36,375 bases of DNA from a virus. Position 1 is the first letter of the stretch. Every line of letters begins with the position of its first letter. Both the position numbers and the translations under genes were made by a program. The DNA is taken from positions 1-36,375 of IMG/VR virus record IMGVR_UViG_3300035034_001116; one strand, given 5' to 3'. The notes under the pieces were generated by a model. The model saw nothing but the letters and a program-made list of their open reading frames with translations, ran no database searches and had not been told where the DNA came from. This document shows positions 14,640 through 20,558 of the stretch, piece by piece.

Positions 14640-15380
14640 ATGGCGTCAGTAGTAGGGTCAAAGTGGGACGGCATGAGCCGACACCTCATTGCCAGCTTGC
14701 ACGAAGTGGATATTGGCGGCAACGCGGTGGGCGACATTGAGATCCAGGCACCATTCGTTGAAGACGTGCAGTTGGATCTTGAGATGAACTGGCAGTCGCC
14801 TTTTGAGGGGGCTGGCGCTGAGGGTGCGGCTCCGGCGATGAGCAGCATGCTACAAGGGGGAGCTTTGCCGGCACTGGTTGAGAAGGTGGGTGAGCAGCTG
14901 GGCACATCAATATTTGACGGGCTTTCAAGTTCTGCCCGGGCCGCAATCGGCCGCTCAGGTATGACCAAGCTCAACAGCACACAGATTTTTAACGGTATGC
15001 CGCCGCTACGAATACAAGGTGAGCTGCTGTTTCGCGCTTGGTCTGATCCGCAATCCGAAGTCGAAATCCCCATTGACCAGCTTGTGCAGTGGGCGCTGCC
15101 TGAATATTTGGCACCCGTGGGTACCATAGCTACAGCAATACTCGACTATGCCAGTGGCGACAAGGGTTTGGTTGAGTCTGCATTCCCCTCTCTGGTGCCC
15201 GCTTTATTGGCGCTGACGTACAAGGGCCGCACTTATTCGCCGATGGTGATTGAGCGTGTGGGTGTGCCACTGGGTGGCCCTGTTGATAAGTTTGGGCGTT
15301 TTACTCAGATGAAAGTGCCGATCACCCTGGCCACGCTGACCGGGAAAGACCGTAACGACTGGATGGCCATGAAGGGTTAA
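14640..15380 (+). CDS. Tail/baseplate structural protein (tube-initiator-like)
   Basis: The 246-residue protein starts at ATG 14640, after the terminator, with a GGGCGGGAAAG stretch upstream. The C-terminal half (about 120-245) has the ordered segments IFNGMPPLRIQGELLFRAWSDPQSEVEIPIDQLVQWALP and YSPMVIERVGVPLGGPVDKFGRFTQMKVPITLATLTGKDRNDW. This beta-strand pattern recalls tail-tube-fold proteins that start the tube on the baseplate (T4 gp48/gp54 class). The N-terminal 100 residues are Ala/Gly/Ser-rich with a short hydrophobic helix. Exact assignment is uncertain. How it is transcribed after the strong terminator is not evident, since no promoter is visible between 14614 and 14640. Confidence 0.45.
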   Translation: MASVVGSKWDGMSRHLIASLHEVDIGGNAVGDIEIQAPFVEDVQLDLEMNWQSPFEGAGAEGAAPAMSSMLQGGALPALVEKVGEQLGTSIFDGLSSSARAAIGRSGMTKLNSTQIFNGMPPLRIQGELLFRAWSDPQSEVEIPIDQLVQWALPEYLAPVGTIATAILDYASGDKGLVESAFPSLVPALLALTYKGRTYSPMVIERVGVPLGGPVDKFGRFTQMKVPITLATLTGKDRNDWMAMKG

Positions 15381-15382
15381 TT

Positions 15383-16150
15383 ATGCTGAACATTCCACCG
15401 CTCAGAACCAAGCGCCTGACTGTGCGCATGAAAGAAATTGCCATGGTAGACGCTATCGCCCTGGCGACAATACCGGACCACATGAACCAGGAAGGCGCTA
15501 GCTTCTTTTTGCGCGCCGTTGTAGAGCAGAGCGAGGGCATTGAGAGCCCCGAATTGTGGACCGTGCAGGAGCGCAACCTGGCGATCTGTCATTACATGTC
15601 GGCCACGTTTGACGACGGTCCAGATTTTGTGCTGGCAGGGGGTGAGGCGCACTACTCAGATTATCTTTTGGGCGGTGTTGACTACCCAAGCGATCACGTT
15701 TCAGTGGGCGACCTGGAAGGCGACGACTGGAGCATTAGGCAGCTCACCGGACGATTGGCGGCATCGATAGAGCGCTTAACGGACGAGGTGCCGGGTGTTA
15801 GCGGTTACGCGCACTGGCAGATCGGTGTAATGGCGGCGCAATTGGTGCCCAACGCCAAGTTTGAACTGCCTGAGCAGGACGGCGAACTGGACCAGCTGAT
15901 GGTAGAGCGAATGGCGGTGGTGTCACGCTACCCAGAAAGCGTTTTTGTTCAGCTTTTGGGGCGCTATCACGCGGGGGCTCAGAAGCTGCAGCACTTGCTA
16001 AACGTCTCTTTTGATCGTGCGGGAATATTGGTTCTGCCCAGCGACAGGGAGGGAAGCGCGGACAAGCCGCCTGCCAGGTTTCCAGTTAGCGCCTGCATCA
16101 CCACGCTTGCGCGCGGAATGGGTAGAGAGCTTGGAGGCGACGGCTCATAA
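15383..16150 (+). CDS. Putative baseplate hub / tail assembly protein
   Basis: The 255-residue protein begins 2 bp after the preceding stop. Its N terminus LRTKRLTVRMKEIAMVDAIALATIPDH and the following FLRAVVEQ...WTVQERNLAICHYMSAT form an all-helical core. This resembles the small phage baseplate-assembly proteins of the T4 gp26/gp51 kind or tail assembly chaperones. The C-terminal part has RYPESVFVQLLGRYHAGAQKLQHLLNVSFDRAGILVLP, then ARFPVSACITTLARGMG. No cysteine or zinc motif is seen. It is overlapped at its 3' end by the next frame, which lacks a good start. The function is inferred from resemblance and position only. Confidence 0.4.
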   Translation: MLNIPPLRTKRLTVRMKEIAMVDAIALATIPDHMNQEGASFFLRAVVEQSEGIESPELWTVQERNLAICHYMSATFDDGPDFVLAGGEAHYSDYLLGGVDYPSDHVSVGDLEGDDWSIRQLTGRLAASIERLTDEVPGVSGYAHWQIGVMAAQLVPNAKFELPEQDGELDQLMVERMAVVSRYPESVFVQLLGRYHAGAQKLQHLLNVSFDRAGILVLPSDREGSADKPPARFPVSACITTLARGMGRELGGDGS

Positions 16151-16370
16151 CCTGGCGCTGTATGCGTCAACACCCTTGCCGTCTGCCTTGCAAATGACGC
16201 AGAGCGATGCGGGCTCATTTTTTGAGGGCAAAGCGTTCGCGGATTGGCAGAAAGGGCGTGAAAACGAACTCAAGTTGCAGGCAGGCATAGCAGATCGCCT
16301 GAACAACGTTATTCGGGCCTGCGGTGTGATCGCCAAAACGGTTGCCATGTCAGCGTCTGGCAGAAGATAG
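16131..16370 (+). CDS. Small helical protein overlapping the previous gene (start uncertain)
   Basis: The frame 16131-16370 encodes about 79 residues from TTG 16131: helical, Ala-rich, with ATAHNLALYASTPLPSALQMTQSDAGSFFEGKAFADWQKGRENELKLQAG. It overlaps the end of the previous gene by 20 nt in the +1 frame. No ATG or GTG with a ribosome-binding site is available. Other possibilities are TTG 16107, ATG 16194 (58 residues), or entry by ribosomal frameshift from the upstream gene. The sequence looks like real protein only from about residue WVES (16119) onward. Family unrecognised; probably a tail assembly partner of the gene before it. Confidence 0.5.
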   Translation: MEATAHNLALYASTPLPSALQMTQSDAGSFFEGKAFADWQKGRENELKLQAGIADRLNNVIRACGVIAKTVAMSASGRR

Positions 16371-16406
16371 CAGCACCCACTTACGAAAAAAGGAAATAAG
16401 CTCCTC

Positions 16407-16829
16407 ATGACGATACAAAAACTGATTATTCACTGCGCGGACACGCCCCCCAACATGGACGTCGGAGCCGAGGAGATCCGCCGTTGGCACGTGGAGGGCA
16501 ACGGATGGAGTGATATTGGTTATCACTATGTCATACGCCGCTGCGGCCTTATCGAGACAGGCCGTGACGAATCAACCCCAGGCGCCCACGTGCGCGGCCA
16601 CAACACCGGTAGCATTGGCGTCTGCATGGTGGGCGGCAAGGGTGGCTGCAATTTTACCGCGGCTCAGTGGGTCGCACTTGGGCCGCTGGTCTGCGATGTT
16701 TTGGAGCGGCATGAGCTGGGCACAGACGACGTATACGGCCACAGAGACTTTGACGATGGGAAGACCTGCCCAACGTTCGATGCCGCCGCCTGGGCGTCAA
16801 CACTGAAATTGGATCGGCACATTGAGTGA
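16407..16829 (+). CDS. Endolysin, N-acetylmuramoyl-L-alanine amidase (T7 lysozyme type)
   Basis: The 140-residue protein is a zinc amidase of the Amidase_2/PGRP fold that cuts between N-acetylmuramic acid and L-alanine in peptidoglycan. Visible catalytic residues follow T7 lysozyme: H9 in KLIIHCADT, Y39 in IGYHYVI, H112 in YGHRDF, and K119 with C121 in GKTCPTFD. The zinc ligands would be H9, H112 and C121. There is no signal peptide, so release needs a holin, which is not seen in this window. AAAAGGAA at 16386-16393 is somewhat far from ATG 16407. It lies inside the tail gene block rather than in a lysis cassette. The 145 bp after it (16830-16974) hold no convincing gene or promoter. Confidence 0.9.
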   Translation: MTIQKLIIHCADTPPNMDVGAEEIRRWHVEGNGWSDIGYHYVIRRCGLIETGRDESTPGAHVRGHNTGSIGVCMVGGKGGCNFTAAQWVALGPLVCDVLERHELGTDDVYGHRDFDDGKTCPTFDAAAWASTLKLDRHIE

Positions 16830-16974
16830 GCGCGCACAAGCTGTGCAAAATCTTTGATGCAATAAGGTGGCAGGGCGGAAAATCGCCGCGAATAGGTCGG
16901 CCTTGATTCGGTAGATTGAGTGTACCCGGCGCTCCCGCGTTAGGGCTTTCGATAATCCAAACGTGGACCCGATT

Positions 16975-17475
16975 ATGACCGTATCCGTTAACCAGCACCT
17001 GAAAGGGTACTACGACAAGACCAAGGCGCTTGGTCTAAAAGTCGTTAACTCCGACTACACCTTCGAAATCGAAGGCTTTGAGGGCATGTATCTGCTGGCA
17101 AAGCAGTGCCCGTGGCCTGTCACGACCGTGGCCGGTGAAATTGAAGTGCCGACACCGCTTGGCGTGTCGATTTTTGAGCCACAACAGATCAAACCGAACA
17201 AGCAGGGCCAGGTTGCATTCCTTGAAACCGTCGACGCGCCTGTTGATCACATGCTTGTGGATCTTATTCTGCAGGGCGGCACTTTTAACGCCAAAATCTA
17301 CGAAGGCACACCCGACAAATACTTGCGTTACAAGCGCATTGTCGATGCTTTTATTCAGATCGATGACGCTGATCGCGACTGGGAGAACCGTACTCAGATT
17401 CTGACCTTCAGTGGCACCATGTTTTATCACTACTACGGCGAACTGATTGAGGGTGCATCAAGGGATTACCGCTGA
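16975..17475 (+). CDS. Putative tail tube protein
   Basis: The 166-residue protein has the size and strand pattern of myovirus tail tubes (T4 gp19 class). An N-terminal helix HLKGYYDKTKALGLKV is followed by strands YTFEIEGFEGMYLLAKQCPWP, VAGEIEVPTPLGVSIFEP, QVAFLETVDAPVDHMLVDLILQGGTFNAKIYEG, YKRIVDAFIQIDDADRDWENRTQILTFSGTMFYHYYG. ATG 16975 is used; GTG 16963 in frame would add four residues, and neither has a strong ribosome-binding site. The gene is 3 kb from the sheath gene, an unusual separation since sheath and tube are normally adjacent. The next gene starts on the last base of its stop (TGATG). Confidence 0.55.
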   Translation: MTVSVNQHLKGYYDKTKALGLKVVNSDYTFEIEGFEGMYLLAKQCPWPVTTVAGEIEVPTPLGVSIFEPQQIKPNKQGQVAFLETVDAPVDHMLVDLILQGGTFNAKIYEGTPDKYLRYKRIVDAFIQIDDADRDWENRTQILTFSGTMFYHYYGELIEGASRDYR

Positions 17476-17852
17476 TGGCAGCTTTGTCCGAGCTGGTTGA
17501 TCGATTCCTGCTTCATGAGCGGGGTGCGGCCAACATTCTGCCACCGGAGTCTGTCATAGCGCAGGCTCAGGCGGCCGTTGAATTCTACGCCGGCTTTGCC
17601 GAGCTGGAGTCAGCGCCGGAGACTGGGCAGCCGATTACGACTGCCGTTGATATGTCGCTATCTGAGTGGGCCGTCATACGCCCGCTTTTTTTGCTGTACG
17701 TTGAGCGTGAAAGCGCCCTGCAGATGGAGGCTACCCGGTCCATGGGAGCCGAAGTCTTTGGCCGTAACAGCTCAGAGGTGGGTAGCGACATTAGTCTAAT
17801 CGAGGCAGACATGCCGCGGCGAGTGTTCTGCAGCCCCATTATCACGGTGTAG
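17475..17852 (+). CDS. Hypothetical tail-cluster protein (125 residues)
   Basis: ATG 17475 overlaps the tube stop codon by one base. The product begins MAALSELVDRFLLHERGAANILPPESVIAQAQAAVEFYAGFAEL and is mostly helical. A central LSEWAVIRPLFLLYVERESALQMEATRSMGAEVFGR helix pair and a short C-terminal strand follow. The central PLFLLYV is not long enough for a membrane anchor. Family not recognised. A connector-like or tail assembly role is suggested by context. Confidence 0.5.
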   Translation: MAALSELVDRFLLHERGAANILPPESVIAQAQAAVEFYAGFAELESAPETGQPITTAVDMSLSEWAVIRPLFLLYVERESALQMEATRSMGAEVFGRNSSEVGSDISLIEADMPRRVFCSPIITV

Positions 17853-17858
17853 CACCCA

Positions 17859-18752
17859 ATGCAGCTTTTTTACGACACCGACAAGCCCATCCGGGGTGAT
17901 TTTCTGCGCAGGGCGGTGTTGCGCTCTGACTTGGTCCCGGTACCGCTGACGCTCGAAGCTGATATTCGTATTGACGCGGAGAGCGGCCCCTTTTTTGCCG
18001 TTGGGCGATCCGTCCATACTTACGCTAATGACGAACTGGAGATCGTTAAGTCTGAAGTGGTTCCGTCTGGGCGGGTGCAAGGCGCAACTGAGGCAGCATA
18101 CGTGCGGATTGTCGCCATTCTAAAGCCGGTCAAGGACGTGGCGTTTATCAAGCCTTACGCCATCATCAAGCGCGGCGCCACGTTGGCGCAGATATACAGA
18201 GCCGCTGGCGCAACGCTCCGGGGCATTGAGGGTGACTTTTCAGCCAGTCGCTACACCTGTTTGGTTGGCGAGGTGCCCAGTTACCACATTTCAAGAGCCT
18301 TGCAGGAAGCAGGAGGCGTTGTCCGGTGGCGCAACGGTCGCCTGGCCTTCAAATCGTTATCCTCGTTATTTGATCAGAACCCTGTGGATGTGGTTCCTGC
18401 CGGCAGTTCTGAGACTTTGGACAGCGGCTTTCGGGAGCGTCATGAAATACCGGCGTTTTACAGCCTTGATGCAGGCGGGGGATTTGTTTTTGGCAACCGC
18501 ACTAAGACCCGTGCCATTCGGTTCCAGCAAGGCGCGTCGGCTACTACGCTGCGCAACATGACGTCGTGCCTGGTGGTGGACCGCGTCAGTCGGTTTAAGT
18601 ACGCTCCGGCAATTGCAGCCGGGGATGCAATGGAGGTTCAAGGCGTGGGCATTCGGGCGGTCATTACGGCAGCCAGTGTTTTTGAAGCGGGAACCGACGG
18701 CGAGGCACCGCAGCAATACACCAAGTTATGGCTGGGGAGGCTGGAACGATGA
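17859..18752 (+). CDS. Putative baseplate hub protein (gp27/gpD-like)
   Basis: The 297-residue protein immediately precedes and overlaps (ATGA) the spike gene, the usual place of the hub. It has a tube-like beta domain at the N terminus (DLVPVPLTLEADIRIDAE, FAVGRSVHTYANDELEIVKSEV) and a second beta unit with HISRALQEAGGVVRWRNGRLAFKSL, the kind of segment seen in gpD/gp27-type hub proteins. A final strand-rich region (SRFKYAPAIAAGDAMEVQG..RAVITAASVFEAG) resembles the barrel that contacts the spike. It is shorter than T4 gp27 (391 residues). No ribosome-binding site is evident at ATG 17859, so it may rely on the ribosome leaving the preceding gene. Confidence 0.55.
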   Translation: MQLFYDTDKPIRGDFLRRAVLRSDLVPVPLTLEADIRIDAESGPFFAVGRSVHTYANDELEIVKSEVVPSGRVQGATEAAYVRIVAILKPVKDVAFIKPYAIIKRGATLAQIYRAAGATLRGIEGDFSASRYTCLVGEVPSYHISRALQEAGGVVRWRNGRLAFKSLSSLFDQNPVDVVPAGSSETLDSGFRERHEIPAFYSLDAGGGFVFGNRTKTRAIRFQQGASATTLRNMTSCLVVDRVSRFKYAPAIAAGDAMEVQGVGIRAVITAASVFEAGTDGEAPQQYTKLWLGRLER

Positions 18753-19219
18753 GCGCGATGGGTTCCGGCCTGCTATACGGCAAATGGCCTGCGGTGGTTA
18801 AAAGCTACGATCAGGACAGCCGCACCTGCGAAATACAGATACCCGGACAGACGGACGGCTCTCAATTGGGCATGGTCGCTGAAATCGAATACCCGGTGGG
18901 CGATAAATCGCGCCATGCCACGATGACCGAAATCGAAGTGCTGCCCGGTGACCTGGTGTGGATTGAGTTCATACAGGGCGACCCGCGCTACCCGCTGATC
19001 ACCGGTTGGCGCAACGCTACCCAGGGCAATTCAAAGGACTGGCGCCGCTGGCATCACGCCAACATGGAATTGCTGGTTGACGATCAGATGCGCACCGTGT
19101 CCGGAGGCACGATTAACGAGGAAGCCGCTGAGAGCATCACGCTCACGGTGGGCGGTTCATCCATCGTGATCACTGGCAGCGACATCACGCTTAAAGCGGG
19201 CACCATTAACCTTAACTAA
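18749..19219 (+). CDS. Baseplate central spike protein (gp5/gpV OB-fold type)
   Basis: The 156-residue protein starts at ATG 18749 behind GGGGAGG (18734-18740), overlapping the hub stop. Residues about 8-90 form an OB-fold: LLYGKWPAVVKSYDQDSRTCEIQIPG, VAEIEYPVGD, EVLPGDLVWIEFIQGDPRYPLITGW. The final GDLVWIEFIQGD-P-x-x-P-L-I-T-G-W is the classic signature of gpV/gp45/gp5 N-terminal domains. Residues 115-156 consist of short strands (SITLTVGGSSIVITGSDITLKAGTINLN) that suit a triple-stranded beta-helix needle. It would puncture the outer membrane and is expected to be tipped by the PAAR protein encoded 1 kb downstream. Confidence 0.85.
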   Translation: MSAMGSGLLYGKWPAVVKSYDQDSRTCEIQIPGQTDGSQLGMVAEIEYPVGDKSRHATMTEIEVLPGDLVWIEFIQGDPRYPLITGWRNATQGNSKDWRRWHHANMELLVDDQMRTVSGGTINEEAAESITLTVGGSSIVITGSDITLKAGTINLN

Positions 19220-19232
19220 AGGGCGAAGTTTC

Positions 19233-19709
19233 ATGGCCAATTTATTGTTTTCATTCGAAGAGCTGAGCGCAAAAGACAAAGCCGCGCGCGAGGCCGTCAA
19301 GCACTTTAAAAAAGCGGGAGCCGCCGTGGCTCAGGTGGACGTTAATTCTAGCATCCGGAAGACCAGCGGCATTTCCTACCGAGAATTGCACCTGGTCTTT
19401 AACGACAGCCAGACCATCGCATTGCGCATAAAGGAAACCGGCGACATCTTTCAGGTGCTGCTGAACAAAAAAGCGTTACCGATTCGCAATCAGGACGAGC
19501 ACGCCAAGGCCATCAAAGAAATGGTATCCGCTATGGATCGTGGCCGTGTCGCGTTTCAGAAAAAGTTGGCGCGCAAAAAGGTAAAACTGCCCTCTGGTGT
19601 AAAAACAGCGGTTCCCAAGATGGAAGTGGCACTTCAAAAGCGCCGGGATGAGATGGCGTCCCAAGTTGGCGCGGCCAAGGCCCGGCTGACCGAGCTGAAC
19701 GCGGCATAA
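19233..19709 (+). CDS. DarA-related (defence-against-restriction) small protein
   Basis: The 158-residue protein resembles, from memory, the DarA N-terminal-type domain found in phage polyvalent proteins and in proteins annotated as defence-against-restriction DarA-related. Its pattern is FSFEELSAKDK..., AGAAVAQVDVNSSIRKTSGISYRELHLVF, NDSQTIALRIKETGDIFQVLLNKKALPIRNQDEHAKAIKEMVSAMDRGR, then a basic helical tail with VKLPSGVKTAVPKMEVALQKRRDEM. In phage P1, DarA is packaged in the head and is needed for protection of injected DNA from type I restriction. The gene lies within the baseplate operon, between the spike and PAAR genes and apart from the giant polyvalent genes. The family call is by pattern only. 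Confidence 0.55.
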   Translation: MANLLFSFEELSAKDKAAREAVKHFKKAGAAVAQVDVNSSIRKTSGISYRELHLVFNDSQTIALRIKETGDIFQVLLNKKALPIRNQDEHAKAIKEMVSAMDRGRVAFQKKLARKKVKLPSGVKTAVPKMEVALQKRRDEMASQVGAAKARLTELNAA

Positions 19710-20215
19710 TGGCCGAGGTGGTTTGGTCTCCGGCGCCGGGCGTGCTGTTTGAGGAGCCGGAAACCGCACGCGGGCTGAGTTTTCACATTAGCTGCAGCGT
19801 TGTGGTTGATCCGGTTGCCCTGGAGCCGGCGCCGACCGTTACCGGGTATCGTGCTGCGCTGGCTCCAGAGCCTGGCGCGCCGGTACTTCAGGTTTCTGTC
19901 AGTGCGAGCGGCATCAACGTAACCAGCGCGGCGCTTGCAGGCCTGTTCGGGATTGAGTTCATTGATTACTGGATTGATGGGCGCGTGGTGCAAGTCAAAC
20001 GATGGGAGGATTTACCCGAAGCCGCGCAGGAGGTGATCGAATTTCGCCCCAGCCGGACGAGTCAAAAAACGTACACGCTAAGCGCTGCGGCGCTGCTGTC
20101 AGACGGCACCGAGTCACTGGCAGGCTATCAATGCACGATTCAGCAAGACTGGACAGCCGGACGCGACCGGCTCAGGAGAGAAGTGGATGCCCGCCGCAAC
20201 CCGTCAAGGCGATGA
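19709..20215 (+). CDS. Hypothetical baseplate-cluster beta-rich protein (168 residues)
   Basis: ATG 19709 overlaps the preceding TAA (TAATG) and the 3' end overlaps the PAAR gene by 29 nt. The sequence is beta-rich and Ala/Val/Ser-rich, with an immunoglobulin-like run (PVLQVSVSASGINVTSAALAG, IEFIDYWIDGRVVQVKRWEDLPEAAQEVIEFRPSRTSQKTYTLSAAALLSDGT). The tail is basic (DRLRREVDARRNPSRR). No family recognised. Context suggests a baseplate or spike-associated component. Confidence 0.5.
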   Translation: MAEVVWSPAPGVLFEEPETARGLSFHISCSVVVDPVALEPAPTVTGYRAALAPEPGAPVLQVSVSASGINVTSAALAGLFGIEFIDYWIDGRVVQVKRWEDLPEAAQEVIEFRPSRTSQKTYTLSAAALLSDGTESLAGYQCTIQQDWTAGRDRLRREVDARRNPSRR

Positions 20216-20474
20216 ATGTACTGGCCATGGCACCTACGGCCCTCGCCCCAGCATTTCAGGCAGCGAAAACGTGCTGATTAACGGAATACCCGCGCATCGT
20301 GGAGGTGACGGTTGGGCAAGCCACTGCAATCCTAAATCCTGCCACGACAGCACTCTCTCAGGCGGCTCAGGCAGCGTTATGGCTAACGGCAAGCCGCTTG
20401 GCCGAGTAGGCGACCCCATTGCCTGTGGATCTGCCGTAGCCGCAGGGTCACCCGATGTTTTCGCGGGTGGGTAG
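20187..20474 (+). CDS. PAAR-domain spike tip protein
   Basis: The 95-residue protein is a stand-alone PAAR protein, the sharp zinc-bound tip that caps phage and type VI spike proteins. It shows the family order: MPAATRQGDECTGHG at the N terminus, SENVLINGIPAHRGGDGWASHC, then SGSVMANGKPLGRVGDPIACGS and a final AAGSPDVFAGG. Cysteines and histidines (in ECTGH, ASHC, SCHD, IACG) supply metal ligands. The start ATG 20187 has AGGAGAG at 20174-20180. It overlaps the previous gene, so the two are translated together. It is the last recognisable baseplate gene before the giant polyvalent genes. Confidence 0.9.
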   Translation: MPAATRQGDECTGHGTYGPRPSISGSENVLINGIPAHRGGDGWASHCNPKSCHDSTLSGGSGSVMANGKPLGRVGDPIACGSAVAAGSPDVFAGG

Positions 20475-20520
20475 CCGGAAAAGGGCCGGTTTAGCCAACT
20501 CTTAGCACCCGTACCATTAA

Positions 20521-20552
20521 CCTCAACAATTCAACAACCGCAACCGTTGAGG
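20521..20552 (+). promoter_or_regulatory. Hairpin that can sequester the polyvalent gene's ribosome-binding site
   Basis: CCTCAAC (20521-20527) is exactly complementary to GTTGAGG (20546-20552), with an 18-nt CAA-rich loop. GAGG at 20549-20552 is the Shine-Dalgarno sequence for ATG 20559. In the folded RNA the site would be masked, which allows translational control of the 1395-residue protein. The 84-bp gap 20475-20558 contains no clear terminator; a weak CCGG-based hairpin near 20476-20492 lacks a real T tract. Confidence 0.5.
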
Positions 20553-20558
20553 TCTGCT

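Noticed and set aside
14583-14640. Upstream TTG start for the gene ending at 15380
   Set aside because: It would place the first 20 codons in a strong terminator hairpin; ATG 14640 is the better start.
16826-16906. 26-codon GTG frame after the endolysin
   Set aside because: It overlaps the stop codon as a coupled gene would, but has no neighbour downstream to which it couples and no recognisable sequence. Too weak to list as a gene.
16903-16956. Possible promoter (TTGATT ... GATAAT) before the tail tube gene
   Set aside because: The spacing between the two elements is far from 17 bp and neither has a matching partner, so it is not supported.
20476-20492. Terminator between PAAR and the polyvalent gene
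   Set aside because: Only a 4-6 bp CCGG stem with a G-T pair and no more than three T residues; not convincing.
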